A DNA stretch of 64,000 bases from Bryopsis sp. KO-2023 (lineage: Eukaryota > Chlorophyta > Ulvophyceae > Bryopsidales > Bryopsidaceae): positions 1,178,001 through 1,242,000 of the forward strand of contig BSYQ01000002.1 in NCBI GenBank assembly GCA_030272585.1. Reading direction: 5' to 3'. Positions 1-10,945 of this stretch are shown in pieces. Numbering within the stretch: the stretch's first letter is position 1; each line of letters starts with the position of its first letter. The notes below the pieces were generated by a model. It was not told where the DNA came from. It made no database searches and worked only from the letters and a program-made list of their open reading frames with translations. Both the position numbers and the translations under genes were made by a program.

Positions 1-1797
1 CGTGTAAAGTTATAGTTGCATGAACAAATTTGGGCTTTTTCGAAAGTCCCATCCATCAATAGTCGACCAAGAAATAAAATAAATCTTGGCTATTCGACTA
101 AACGTTGCGCATCAATCATTTGATCATTTTTTTGTTTTTTCTTGCCTAAAGTACTTTCACTCTATCTCTTCAATTCCTTTGTCTTCCATCAGAAATATTT
201 TCATGTTTGTCGTTTGAACCCACTTTTCCTAGTATTTAAAGAACCTCCACCGTTTTTGGATTCTTTGGTAAGCCTTGATCACCTTTGGCCGCCAGAGTCT
301 AGCGTAAAGAACAATTATAGGGTCTAATTCCCTCGTAGCAACGTGAGGTAGCCTGACCTTATTCTTCTATCAAAATAATGAAATCTGCCAACTCCACATC
401 TTTAAATCGAGTTAACTTTCGACTCTACTTGAATTCCATTTTATTTGGCAGATCTATGGACAATGTTCCACCTTTTTCAGGATGTACAAAACCTCTGTTT
501 CTTGGACGATTAAATATCAACTCGGGATCACCATGTTTCTCGTTTTCAAGTTATTTCATATATATGGTGCATGGAAATACACTTCAAGGATATCCCACTC
601 TCTTGTCAGATGGGACACCCCTCCTTTTGGATCTCTCCCTACGAACTCGTTTGTTGCTATGTATACTATTTGCGCCAACTCCCGCCGATACTTTGGTTCC
701 CTTGTAATTCCCATGCCCACATACCACATACACATTGAATCCACGTACTTTATCATTTTTGGGTGTTACTTCCCCTGTAAGCAAAAAATCTTATAGTGAC
801 ACGAGCCTTGATGCCCTTGGCAGTTCCTCATGTGTGGTGATAACAAAACTTACAAACAATTTCCCCTCCGAATTTGTTATGCGCTTCCCACCTACCGGGC
901 GCAGGGATCAGATTTTGATAACGATGTCGTGGTTGATGTCCGGAACTTTCCGAAGTTTGTTAAAAAAATGATGCATACAACCTTGAGTAGAGTGAAGAAC
1001 GGGAGTAACCTTTTGATCTGAAGAATGTGGATTTTAGTTTTCTTGGGTGAACTCATTTCAGGGATACTTCTTAAAATTGATTTTTCAAAACATGTTGAAA
1101 TAAATTCAACCGTGTCTTCAATCATGTGTTTTCTTTTATTGCAAGGAAACAAACCATTTGTTCCACTGCCTTCATGCACAACGTATACTTCGTTTCAGCC
1201 AGCTCATGAAAACGTTATCATATTATGGGAAAGATTCTTCACAAATGAAATTAATTATATTCTCCTTCAAATTATATGAACCAAGCTATTGCAACCCAAA
1301 TAACACAATGGTTTTAAAACTAAAACCCATTTTGTTTGGGGTAAAATTGTTTTTTAGCTTTTAGGGAGTTGAATACTGTTTTCTGGGTTTTTTGGCTTAA
1401 GTATCATTTGTTCCACTGCCTTCAAGCACAACACAAGCATCAATCAAGTACCGTTTTTTGGGTTTTTTGTGCTTGAGTACCGTTTATTGAGCGTTTTTCG
1501 CTTGAGTAATGTTTTTTGGGTTTTCTGGCCTTCAGTGCTGTTTTTTCCTACATTTTTGTCAAAGTTTCGGTCGTTTTTAACCGATGATTGTGACGCATTG
1601 CTTGCGGGATTTTAGCTTAATCTTTGTGGAAAGACGCCCAGCTTAATATAATTTTCAAGCAGATTATTTTTGCAATTTTTTTTTGTTGCAAAAGAAGCGA
1701 AAAAGTTTGAAAAGATTGTTGAGATGAACACCCGTAATTTGTTGGGTGCAAGCCCAACAAGACATTAGAAAGGGTTGGCCAAAGACGACTGATAGAA
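1..1797. other. unassigned AT-rich stretch with imperfect tandem repeats
   Basis: I recognise no gene. Open frames here are short, overlap on both strands and show no domain. From about 1345 to 1560 there is an imperfect tandem repeat with a unit of roughly 45-60 bp, built around 'gagtaccgttttttgggttt' and 'tgcttgagtaccgttt'. The phrase 'catttgttccactgccttca' occurs twice, near 1154 and 1408, so a wider piece may be duplicated. Confidence 0.5.
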
Positions 1798-2109
1798 TTA
1801 GCATGATCGCTTATGTAACATTATGAGGACGTCCAAATCACTCGGATACATCAACCTTGAAAAGAAACCTGTGTCCATCCAGTTTATCCCCGACACTTCC
1901 ACGGCATCAAAGACTACGGCATCCAGGGCGAGTGGTAAAGCCTTCTGCGCTTCGCAAATGTGGAATGTTCGGACATACTCCCGAACTTGTTTTTCTATAC
2001 CAAACCAGAATATATGGGGTCGGAGTTGCGACAGAGTGTGATACCCAAAGTAGTGCCCACTACAATCATGCACCAGCCGAAGTGTCGCCATTTGCTCGCT
2101 CGGGTGCAA
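1798..2109 (-). mobile_element. fossil LTR-retrotransposon integrase fragment
   Basis: The minus-strand frame reads like the zinc-binding N-terminal region of a Ty3/gypsy-type integrase. It has a His-rich start (LVHDCSGHYFGYHT), a FWFGIEKQVREYV segment and a HICEAQKA segment, matching the usual order of HHCC domain, tryptophan-containing turn and CxxC. It is an isolated fragment: no reverse transcriptase, protease or LTR was recognised nearby. It looks old and broken, and is clearly more diverged than the elements at 7-40 kb. Confidence 0.55.
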
Positions 2110-3109
2110 ATGGCTTTATAGAATTTGCTTTATGGATTGCACCATGCCTATATATTTAAATCTCCGTGCTTCTTCTGGCTCTATTATTATGTGACCACGG
2201 CAGATCACACCCAAACATCACTTTTTTCTCGAAGCGAGAATATCAAATGCTATATCCCTCGCCTATCTAGGATTACCCATTGATTTCCATGCACGGTGAA
2301 ATTGTTCGTTCGTGTCATATACTCTTATTACCATATTTCGGGAAAATCCTATAGGGCTTGATAATCGATCAAGAATTGATCATAATATGATAAACTAGTC
2401 TGAAATAGGATGAGTCACCGCTTAACTACCTCCCAACCTTGCCTCATTAAGATCGGAAAAAAGTCATATATCTTACATTCTTATCTTATCTTAGTATGTA
2501 TCTTTTCTCCCGCCTATGTTGCCTCATTCGCTTTCTCTCAAGGCGCCCCACTCTCCAACGGATAGCTGGTTTTAACCAAGTCACTCTCTCTATCGTATGT
2601 CTCCTCCACATCTTTCCAAGACGCGTCGGGACACATCACATTACAAGCTCATTAAAAGGGCGCTCCTATGAGCAAGACATGTAACGCGCAAGAAAAAGAA
2701 ATTCTTACCTCTCTTCGCGGAGATGCGAGTCGATCAACGGGATGAGAACGAGGGGCTCTTGGGGGGAGCCGCACTCCAAAACTATCAATTTTTTTGGAGA
2801 GCGGGCTTTTGTAGCTACGCACGCGTCAACGTTTTCTAAGGCTTTTGGAGTTCCCCCCGACCACCCTTCAAGGGCGACATCTTTCCGGGACTCCTCCCAT
2901 GTTGGTTGTCAAGCGTTGACGGAGCGTGGTACTATGCAACTTCTCTTTTCTCTTTCTTTTGCGTAAGTAATCACGACATCCCATTGACGTCCTTAGTATT
3001 ACTAAGACCGAAGGCGCTTCATCCCCTACGTCTTGGTTCTCCAAGAAGTACTACTTGAATGAAGTATACAACTTTCAGTGAATATAATTAGTCATATTTG
3101 TGACAGTTT
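2110..3109. other. no recognisable feature
   Basis: There are only short frames without domain character, including a 74-codon frame at 2742-2966 that I cannot assign. No repeat or RNA structure stands out. Confidence 0.5.
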
Positions 3110-3117
3110 CTAAAGTG

Positions 3118-3420
3118 CGAGAGGTGGGACTTGATCCCGGGACCTCTCAGTCCAGAGAATAGTAACGGTCGCACTAGCGAACCAGTGGGCGACGGTGGTT
3201 ACAGAGGTTGGGTCGGTTATGTAGCCGTCCGACCAGTGATGTGACCTGAAGTGATTGTGTGATGGAACGGGTGACTGTATGGGTGACTGTATCCGGACGG
3301 TGTAGTTCGGGGTCACGTGAGAGTAAGTTGGAGACAGTTACGGTTGGGACCGTTGACGGGATTCGAACCCGGGTCAACGGTTGACGAGTCTTAAGGCTTC
3401 TCGCCTTAGACCGTGTTGTT
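3118..3420 (-). repeat. tRNA-derived SINE-like repeat (candidate)
   Basis: Read on the minus strand, this stretch holds two tRNA-like pol III blocks about 240 bp apart. The first, near 3357-3410, has an A-box-like 'ACGGTCTAAGGCG', a loop containing TTAAG and a near-perfect B box (GGGTTCGAATCCC), resembling a tRNA-Leu. The second, near 3118-3190, has 'CTGGTTCGCTAGTGCGACC' and a weaker B box (CGGGATCAAGTCC). Neither folds cleanly into a cloverleaf, so a functional tRNA gene is unlikely. A tRNA-headed SINE, or two decayed tRNA-like units, fits better. I did not identify target duplications. Confidence 0.4.
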
Positions 3421-4304
3421 CTTGTATTGTAAATTCTCCGTGTTGTCTTATACCCCGCGTCCTCTTACAATATTACCCGAGCTTTGAAAAGCTTTCCCCG
3501 GATGTGCCAATCCCTCTCTTTTAAATTTATCCATGATTATGGTACCCAATTGCTTCGTAGACTTGATGTTTGAAGCACTAAGATACTCATTTCATAGCTC
3601 GAGCCTCTCTGATCATGAATGAGTAATCAACTCACCAAAGTGGGCCGCGACCCCTTCGTTGTATCATACCGTCAATAACATATAATGGAGGTGCCAACGC
3701 GTGACTATATGAACGATTGGAGTCCAGGTCAACCACAAGACTAGATGCCATGCCTGCATTCTTATTGGTGCAAATTTCTTGGTCGCGGTTTGTATTTTCA
3801 TAAGGGGCGCACCTTGTTTCCACCGCACTTTTTGCAATAACATCTACTTATCATATTGAGAAAGGAACTGTGACATCACGGAATTCGTCGTTCCGAAAAA
3901 TGATTTTTTAGCTTGCCAAAAAAAATAGTTTCATCACTAAGGGTCTAGTACCTGGCGTTGCTTGGTTCATCAACCGCTCAATACCGCAACATAGCTCTAA
4001 TACCGAAGTGCATGATCGCTTTGGAAGGGTTTCTCTTTGCTTGACTTCAATTGATGAATGGTGGATCTCCAAGGAACCTGAAATTCATATATGTTGGCGA
4101 AAGCCTACCTCCCCGATAACTTTTCAACAAGTCCCATCTTGCTCTTAATACAAGTTTTTAACTCAATATCTGATAGCAAAGGTGACTTAGACCACAACAT
4201 AAAGATCATACCTTCAAATAATCTAGCAACTACTAAAAAGACGAGACGCAACTCTCATGAGTGAGTTTGAACTTGCATTGGACTCAAAGTGTAGGACGCC
4301 CAAG
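3421..4304. other. no recognisable feature
   Basis: Short unsupported frames only. The last eight bases (4297-4304, CGCCCAAG) are the left target-site copy of the MITE that follows. Confidence 0.5.
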
Positions 4305-4535
4305 CAGATTGTGCGCCGTTATAACGGTGCACAACTCTGGAATAAAGCAATGCTTCCAGAGCAATCAAAGGGAGGGAAAACTGAATGATGGAAGGGTCAT
4401 ATTGTGTTCGGTTGAGAGTAGTGTATGACAGAGTTGTGTCGAAGTCGTTTTTGCGATAACGACAACGGCCGTTAACCATTAACAACCGTTAACGGCCGTT
4501 GTCATTGTGGCAAAAACGACTTTGGCACAACTCTG
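4305..4535. mobile_element. hAT-type MITE with 8-bp target-site duplication
   Basis: This is a 231-bp non-autonomous DNA element. The left end begins CAGATTGTGC and the right end finishes GCACAACTCTG, giving CAGA-type inverted termini. It is bracketed by an exact 8-bp direct repeat, CGCCCAAG, at 4297-4304 and 4536-4543. An 8-bp duplication with CAGA-type termini is the signature of the hAT superfamily. Inside are two smaller palindromes: one of about 35 bp at the left end, and a 107-bp near-palindrome at 4429-4535 with arms containing AAGTCGTTTTTGC around a CCGTTAACGG core. It has no coding capacity. The same termini and the CCGTTAACGG motif recur at 40433-41821. Confidence 0.85.
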
Positions 4536-5640
4536 CGCCCAAGTATCCTTCCTAGCGATACACTCTTTCAGTTGAGGAAGATCACGACCGCCGAAAAAGA
4601 ACCCGCCCGTATGTTGATGTAGCGTACAATAAACTCTTGGAGAAGGATGATAAATAATAAATGTGCTACGGCCCCTAGGTAGTGTAGCACTGTAACAGGT
4701 AGTCTTTCCACAGTTAGGTTATAGTCTCTTTTCACATGTTATATTCGCTCACAATGTTCGTACCTTTGCGACACATCGGTTGTTTTTGGTTTACTTTGTG
4801 TTATCAAAACAAAAATCAGGGATACTTCTCTTTGATTCGGGAGGCCTGCCATACAAAATACCACATGAAAAGATGCAAATTCAGAAAAGAAAACATATAT
4901 CTTGCTGAAATGCATCAAGCTTGGGGGGCCAACCACGCAGCAACTTGAAAAGCACGGTTTTTTCGCATCCTTTTAGCTCTTGGCCGTGTCATGCGATGCT
5001 TCTTTGACGAACACCAATGTCACATGGGATCAACGAATCCTATCGATTAATATAGAGGTTAATAAAGCCCCGTCGATCAATATAAATATAAAACGATTTC
5101 ATAGGGGATTGAAGAGCCCCTCGATAAGAGCTCAAGTAACATGATCTCATAGGGGATCAAGGACCCATTTATCGGTGTTAGAGCAATGTTCAAAACTTAA
5201 ACGGCGAAAAAATAGTATAAAACTACAGCAATACTCGCGAAAGCCGTGCTATGATAGAAAAAAAAAGAAACTTTTCGAAGCATACTCAACAAAATCACTG
5301 CAAACTTAATTTGTATGAAGAATAAGAAAAATCAAAAATTCTTGAAGTGATTATCAACGTTTATGACAAACAATATTGGAGGTTCTTGATGGATGCACCT
5401 AACGTAAGGGAGATAAGGTGTTGAGCTTTCTATGCTATTTCGAAAACAAATGATCTGGAGCTTTGAAGTTGATCTTCTTTGTCGAAAGTCGAGCTATTTT
5501 GTAAAGTAACACACTCGGAAGACGATATGACAAGAGACGATAAACGGGACATAGCTGAGACGTCCATAAACTTGGTCAAAAGTTTTGAAACAAGTTTGTC
5601 GTAACAATGAAACATCCTTCCTTTAATATTGTACCGGGCC
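4536..5640. other. no recognisable feature
   Basis: Short frames on both strands around 4736-4948 and 5430-5615 have no domain character. Near 5028-5170 the phrase 'ataggggat(t/c)' is repeated loosely, but I could not define a unit. Confidence 0.45.
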
Positions 5641-6275
5641 CCCTAGGAGGAGGCTCACCTCATCCTTGCTTTAATAAACTCCTGCTTGAATTTTCTCTAA
5701 GATGAGGCTCACCTCACCCTTGCTTTTCCAAACTTTCATCTTTATTCAAAAAGGGAGAGAAAACCCAAATAATATTAAAAGAACAATCGATGCACCCACA
5801 AATGTTTTTCTTATTATTTTAAGATGATATCGTCTACAAAATCTGCTTCGTTATCGATGAATTGATTCCGTTCGGGAGCTTGCTTTGGAACCCGTTGTTC
5901 TCCACCTTGGTGGGAAGCAGTTTCCGTCCTCTTGCTGCTCTATTTTCAATAGGACAACGTCGTTTGTGATTTCCATAGAACCAAGACGACCAAGGCGTTC
6001 CTCTATTTCCTCATAATCATAGTAAGCTTTTTTTTAAACACACGAAAATGAACTCTTTCTGTTAGCCATGGTCCCAGTTTGTACAGTTGAGCATGACGTC
6101 TTGAGCATGGCGTTTCTCCGTGATTCCCCGTTTCTTATCCGATCGTTCCTCGTTGAGAGGTTAAAGCTCCGAAATTATTGTAGAGGGTCACTTCTGTGAG
6201 TGAGTGGTGGTTAGATGAGGCTCACCTCATTCTCGCTTTTGCAAACTTCAATATGAACTCACGATAACATGAGGC
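5640..6275. repeat. dispersed short repeat, GAGGCTCACCTCA family
   Basis: A motif of about 35 bp occurs at roughly 5646, 5702 and 6213, with a partial copy near 6271. Its core is GATGAGGCTCACCTCA followed by 'tccttgcttttncaaactt'. The core is itself close to a palindrome (TGAGGCTCACCTCA), which could mark the ends of a small MITE or a protein-binding repeat. No coding feature overlaps it convincingly. The minus strand near 5825-5920 reads GEQRVPKQAPERNQFIDNE, which is gene-like but unassigned. Confidence 0.4.
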
Positions 6276-6536
6276 TCACCAACCCTAAAAAGAATATATA
6301 AAATAGCGGATTTCATATAATTCGCAGAGGCGAAGTGCAACCAGTACACAGTCTTACTATTTTTGCCCTATATGATGAAAATCGTTTGCTTCCCTATGCG
6401 ATATGCTGTTGCTTCTTGTATTTTCCTCAACTTCCATTCCTAACGTCTCCCAAGCTTTCCTCATCGAAGGACAAAACAATAATTTCTTCTGGTGGGGGGC
6501 GTTTTTCGTCTCCCCGGTATAGCTAGGGTCTATTAG

Positions 6537-7014
6537 TCATACCGGGTTATGAATTATAAGGTTGAACTTCGAAATGCTGCCACGAGCTAGAACGAGCATT
6601 CTCGACCCGTCCTCGGAGCGGGCACGAATCCTCGTACCTATGAGTAAAACTGGGATTCGACTACCAAGATGTATCCTCATTAATTCTGGACTCCCAAAAG
6701 CGCATTCAAATAGCCCCTTGCTGTGCAATGTCAGCCGTGAATACAATGTGTTTCTCGACAGCTTGTTTAGAGGCCGCAATAGATACATCCGCTATGATGA
6801 CTCTTAATTGTTCTTTGATGCAAGTAAAGATCGACTTAACCAACATCGAAACTGCGTCGATAATAATGATGTCTGGGAATCGAAGTAACTTCATGTTGTC
6901 GGAGGGCACGCTTGTGATAAAACCGTTGATGACGTCAAGTGGAACAGGTTGTGTGTCGTGATTGCACGCATTCCTAATTTCTCCTCCGGCCAAAGGCAGA
7001 GTCAGACGAGACAC
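6537..7014 (-). pseudogene. PIF1-like helicase fragment (possible Helitron remnant)
   Basis: The minus-strand frame from 7014 down to 6706 resembles the middle of a PIF1-family helicase, as found in Helitron transposons and in host PIF1. In order it shows SRLTLPLAGGE, a Walker B-like strand FPDIIIIDAVSM, an IKEQLR helix, and KHIVFTADIAQQGAI where PIF1 proteins have a GDxxQ motif before the proline turn. In canonical PIF1 the Walker B is IIIDEVSM; here the catalytic Glu position reads Ala. The GD of the GDxxQ motif reads AD, and the GGK before it is not intact. The piece is truncated: no Walker A was found upstream, and similarity fades after 6706. It is probably a dead copy. Confidence 0.45.
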
Positions 7015-7425
7015 TTTCCGGCCATGGTGTGCAAGTGAGAGGCACAGGATTATTAATTGAAAGAGACTACTAAGTTCTTAATATTTTTTTCAGTTGTGGT
7101 TTCTATTTTTCTTTGTTTTTACTTGCTTGCTATTGTTGTTGATGGCAATTTTTTCCGTCGAGGTTAAGAGTAGTTGGTTTTAGGGTTTCCTTTTTCCTTT
7201 GTTTTTGAGTTGTGGTTGAGAATTGCGATCCTCTTACGTAAAATGACGTATCAAATCATATTACTAACCTTCCGATTTGTCCTTTCGACCATTCCATTTG
7301 ACTCGTGTGAGCAAGGTGGTGTATAGAACCACGATATTGCTTTGGCGAGAAGAAAAGCACGACAATTCTCTGCGTTTTCCTAAACTCCGCACTACTATTT
7401 TATCGGCGACCACTTCAACCGTTCT
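7015..7425. other. no recognisable feature
   Basis: This T-rich non-coding stretch lies just outside element A. Nothing could be assigned. Confidence 0.4.
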
Positions 7426-7497
7426 TGATAGGGGCTCCCAGGCCCCGAGACACAAACACACACACACACACACACAGATTGTGAACAATGTGCATCC

Positions 7498-8008
7498 GTA
7501 CATTGTTGCTTTCCGAGAACAAGTGCTGAGGATTCCCAACATGACAGATGAAGAACAGTACTTCTTCTTCGTGGACGGGTTAAAGTTCCATATCAAACAA
7601 CAAACTGTGGCTCAAGTGCCGCACGGCATTGAGTTGGCGATCCAGACGGCGGCTCGTCTTGATGCTATTGCCTCATCCGGAGGAGGAAACTTTCGTGGCC
7701 GCGGACGGTGGCGCGGAGGTAAAGGCCGAGGCCAAAATAAAAAGCAAAACCAACCCCAGACTGATAAGGCAAACCAGATGGGTGGCCAACAGCAACCTCA
7801 GCCAGACCAGGCACAAAACATTGGCCAAGGTCGAGGTCGGGGAAGGGGTGGTGGCCGAGGTCGCGGACGAGGTGGTGGCAGGAATCAAGGACGTGGAGGT
7901 GGAGGCGCAAATCCCAAATGCTATATGTGTGGAAAAACTGGACATATTCAAAGGAAGTGTCCAGAGGGCGAAAAGTTCAAGAAATGGTTAAACGAAAAAG
8001 CCGGATGA
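7498..8008 (+). pseudogene. element A gag, C-terminal part with zinc knuckle
   Basis: The frame matches the end of element C's gag: a capsid C-terminal motif (VLRIPNMTDEEQYFFFVDGL) also seen as LRIPNMTEEEQYLQFVDGL in C. It is followed by an Arg/Gly/Gln-rich nucleic-acid-binding stretch and one CCHC knuckle, CYMCGKTGHIQRKC (C-x2-C-x4-H-x4-C). Gag packages the element RNA in virus-like particles. The pol frame begins overlapping the knuckle at 7918. This is part of a broken element. Confidence 0.75.
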
Positions 8009-10010
8009 ACAGAGCCCAGACTCGTTCGGCGAAACGCAGAAGGGCACGCCGTCACAGATATAAGCAGCGCCAAAAACTTCTTAGAAAAGAAAGGTTAGCT
8101 CGAAATGCAGAAGTGAATAAACGAGCACAAGGGGAAATAGAAAAGAATGCTACCCAAGGTGCAAAGGGATCGATTCTGAGTGCTAAGTTGGAAACTCGAT
8201 CCAGTAAGTGCAGCACGCTTACTAGGACAAGTTCGGAATCAAGTTCGGAACCTGTCGACTCTGTTCATGGAGACCTTGGTAGTCCTGAAGGAACTGAGAA
8301 TTCGGTATCGTTCCCGCCTCAAGGAACGAAACGAAATCCGGAAGGAAGGGAACCCGCAAGGGAATCAAATAAGCCTGCCACTCGCTCACCACCAACTGAC
8401 GAGTCAGCAGCCCCTGTTCAGGGAACAGGTAGAGGGCAAAAAGTGGATGAAGGTCAGTATTCACCTTCTCAGCGTATGTTACCACTAGGAGGTCCTAACC
8501 ATTTGAAATTTATGGGATATGAGATCCGAGCCAGATTAGGAGGAGTACCGATCTCCGCCTATGTTGATTGTGGTGCAACGGAGAACTACATTACCAAGAA
8601 ACTAGTCACGAGACTGAAACTCGAATCAACCGAGTGCAAAAAGGGAGTCACTTTGGCGGACGGAACCCTATGTTCACTTGATCGGCGATGCGAAGACTTG
8701 CAGCTTAGGATGGGTACTTATACCACAACCCTTTCCGCAGACGTCTTCCCAAACCTTTCATATGACATGATACTGGGGCTTCCTTGGTCGATGCAGACCA
8801 ATCCCAAACTGGACTTTGCAACAAACACGCTCAAAGTTCCAGTGGGTGCTGGATGGACAACTGTTCCTATGAAGGAACGACCATCAGACTACTTACAGCA
8901 CCTAGCACCGGCTATTGATACAGTCTCAGCGAAGAAGTTATTCTCGCTCGTGAAGAACAGTCCAGAAGTTGATCAGGCATACCTTGTGGTTGTGCGACCG
9001 ACCACCCCAGACGATAGGGCACACCTTATGCAGTATCCATATCCGGGAATTCCAGAAGAGCGTTTGAACGCTACTGGAACCACACCGGCTTATCTCCAGC
9101 CAGATGTGGAAAAGGTAATGCGTTCGGGTCTCGACCCAAGGATCAAGGCTGTCCTCACAAGTTTCAAGGATGTGTTCCCGAAAGACTTACCACCCGGCGT
9201 TCCTCCAGTCAGAAAAGGCCACGAATTTAAGGTGGACCTAGAGGACGAACAAATGACCCCAATCCACCGTCCCTTGTACAAACTCTCTCCAGCCGAGCTG
9301 GACGAAGTTAGGACACAGGTGGATTACCTCCTCGAACAAAGGAAGATCCGACCCTCCGAGAGTCCCTGGGGCGCACCCATACTCTTTGTTCCCAAGAAAG
9401 ACGGAGGGTTGAGAATGTGTGTGGATTACCGTTGGATAAACAAGTTCACGGTAAAGAATAGGTATCCACTCCCTCTTCCTGAGGAGTTAATGGACCGTCT
9501 CGCCCGAGCGAAGATCTATACGAAGATCGACCTCCGCTCAGGCTACTGGCAGTTTCCCGTTCGACCCAAGGATACTCCCAAGACGGCATTCCGGACGAGA
9601 TACGGACATTTCGAGTTTCTCGTGTGTCCGTTCGGAATGACCAACTGCCCAGCCCAGTTCCAGACCATGGTTCAGGATTTGCTGGGGGAGTTCCTTGACG
9701 AATTTGTAGTGGTGTTTATCGACGACATCCTGGTCTTTTCCAACTCGGTGGAAGAGCACGTCGAGCACCTAAAACTGGTCTTTGAACGGTTGCGGAAACA
9801 CAAGTTGTACGCAAAAGCCAGTAAGTGCGAAGTAGGGGTAGCAGAGACGGACTACCTGGGGTATCATTTGTCGGAAAAAGGCCTTCAACCGATGCAGGAT
9901 AAGGTTAAGGCTATTCAGCAATGGAAGGAGTTAACTTCGGTCACTGATGTGCGAAGTTTCCTGGGAATGGTATCTTACTATCGTAAGTTCATTCCTGAGT
10001 TCGCTAGGAT
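7918..10010 (+). pseudogene. element A pol: protease and reverse transcriptase part
   Basis: A basic N-terminal linker is followed by a retropepsin-like protease with active-site motif AYVDCGATENYI near nt 8560. The middle residue is Cys where most families have Thr or Ser, and element C shares this. Next is a reverse transcriptase with FVPKKDGGLRMCVDYR, YTKIDLRSGYWQF, PFGMTNCPAQF and the catalytic box VFIDDILVFSN. Element B starts at 10011, after the connection region (RSFLGMVSYYRKFIPEFAR). The coding overlap with gag suggests the family's usual frameshifted Gag-Pol. Part of a broken element. Confidence 0.85.
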
Positions 10011-10531
10011 TGATACCAGCTGCTGACGTCCAGGGACGTCAGACGTCAAAAGCGTCATGCATCTGACGTCTGTGAAGCGTCAGATGCATCCCCGGTAGAT
10101 GACAGCATTCCCCTGAGGAGATACTACCGAACTACAGCGAGGAAACCACCGCAAGAGCACCTGGTCAAGACAGTGGTTCGATCAACTAAAGTGAGACTCG
10201 CGAGGCGGAGGTCTCGGGTTTGAATCTGAGTGGGAACGTGCTTTGGTCTGGGCCTGTGTGTGAGTGTGTGAGTGAGTCAGGAGTAGAACTGGCGGCTGTG
10301 AGTCAGGGTAGTGGGAGTGTTACGGGTGGTTAGTCACCCTCGGGAAAGTCGAACGGGAGTTAAAAGGATGGGACGCTTGATGTAACCTTGCTTGTCAGTA
10401 ATTCTGTGAGTGCAACTGTGGACCCCGTGTGCGACTCGATTCGATTTTGTGTGACCCTGTGGAACTCAGCCGCCACCCTCTCTCACTCTTTACACGGAAG
10501 TGCGTCGGCGTACGGAGCGCCTCGCGTAACA
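10011..10531 (+). repeat. element B 5' LTR
   Basis: 521 bp from TGATACCAGC to GCGTAACA, apparently identical to 17258-17778. CpG-rich near its start, with repeated GACGTC/GACGTCAG motifs at 10025-10085 that could be transcription-factor sites. A tRNA-like block lies at about 10160-10240, including a B-box-like 'CGGGTTTGAATCTGAG' that can form a 5-bp T-stem. TTAAAAGG near 10358 is a possible TATA-like element. Confidence 0.93.
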
Positions 10532-10945
10532 TTTTTGGTTTCGGAGCTCGGACTCGAACTCTGGCGGAGAAAGTCAACTCAGGAAGCGTTAGTGCACTAA
10601 GCCACTGACGTGCAAGGTATATCGGCGGACGGTCATACGCCTGGTCGCTAGTTATACAGTGAGGGGACTTTTACTAGTTCTGTCGGAAAAACAAACACAC
10701 CCGCGAAAAGGTTCGCACGAAAAAGAGGGTGTCCGACAGCAGTTTGTGTGGTACCCAGAAACAGACGACAGGAAAAAGGTTATCCTGTAACTGTCGTTGT
10801 GTGGCGGGGAGGCCACAAAACTGGTAGCTTAGTCGCTGGGAGTTTGTCGTTAAACGTTTGGACGTAAAGGCAGTGAGGGAAAAGTCAACAGTCTACTGTT
10901 GACAGTAACTGTCGGAAAGTCAACTGAAAGTCAGAGGCACACAGT
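10532..10945 (+). promoter_or_regulatory. element B leader with primer-binding site
   Basis: The primer-binding site is TGGTTTCGGAGC at 10536-10547, four bases after the LTR. It is shared with elements A, C and D. Read on the minus strand, 10536-10613 looks like an antisense tRNA: it ends in CCA and has a B-box-like AGTTCGAGTCC and an A-box-like TGGCTTAGTGCACTAACGC. The remaining leader has several GTCAAC/GACAGT repeats near 10730-10935 and precedes the gag start at 10946. Confidence 0.7.

Noticed and set aside
3357-3420. Functional tRNA-Leu gene
   Set aside because: A and B boxes are present but the anticodon stem does not fold, and a second tRNA-like block nearby suggests a SINE.
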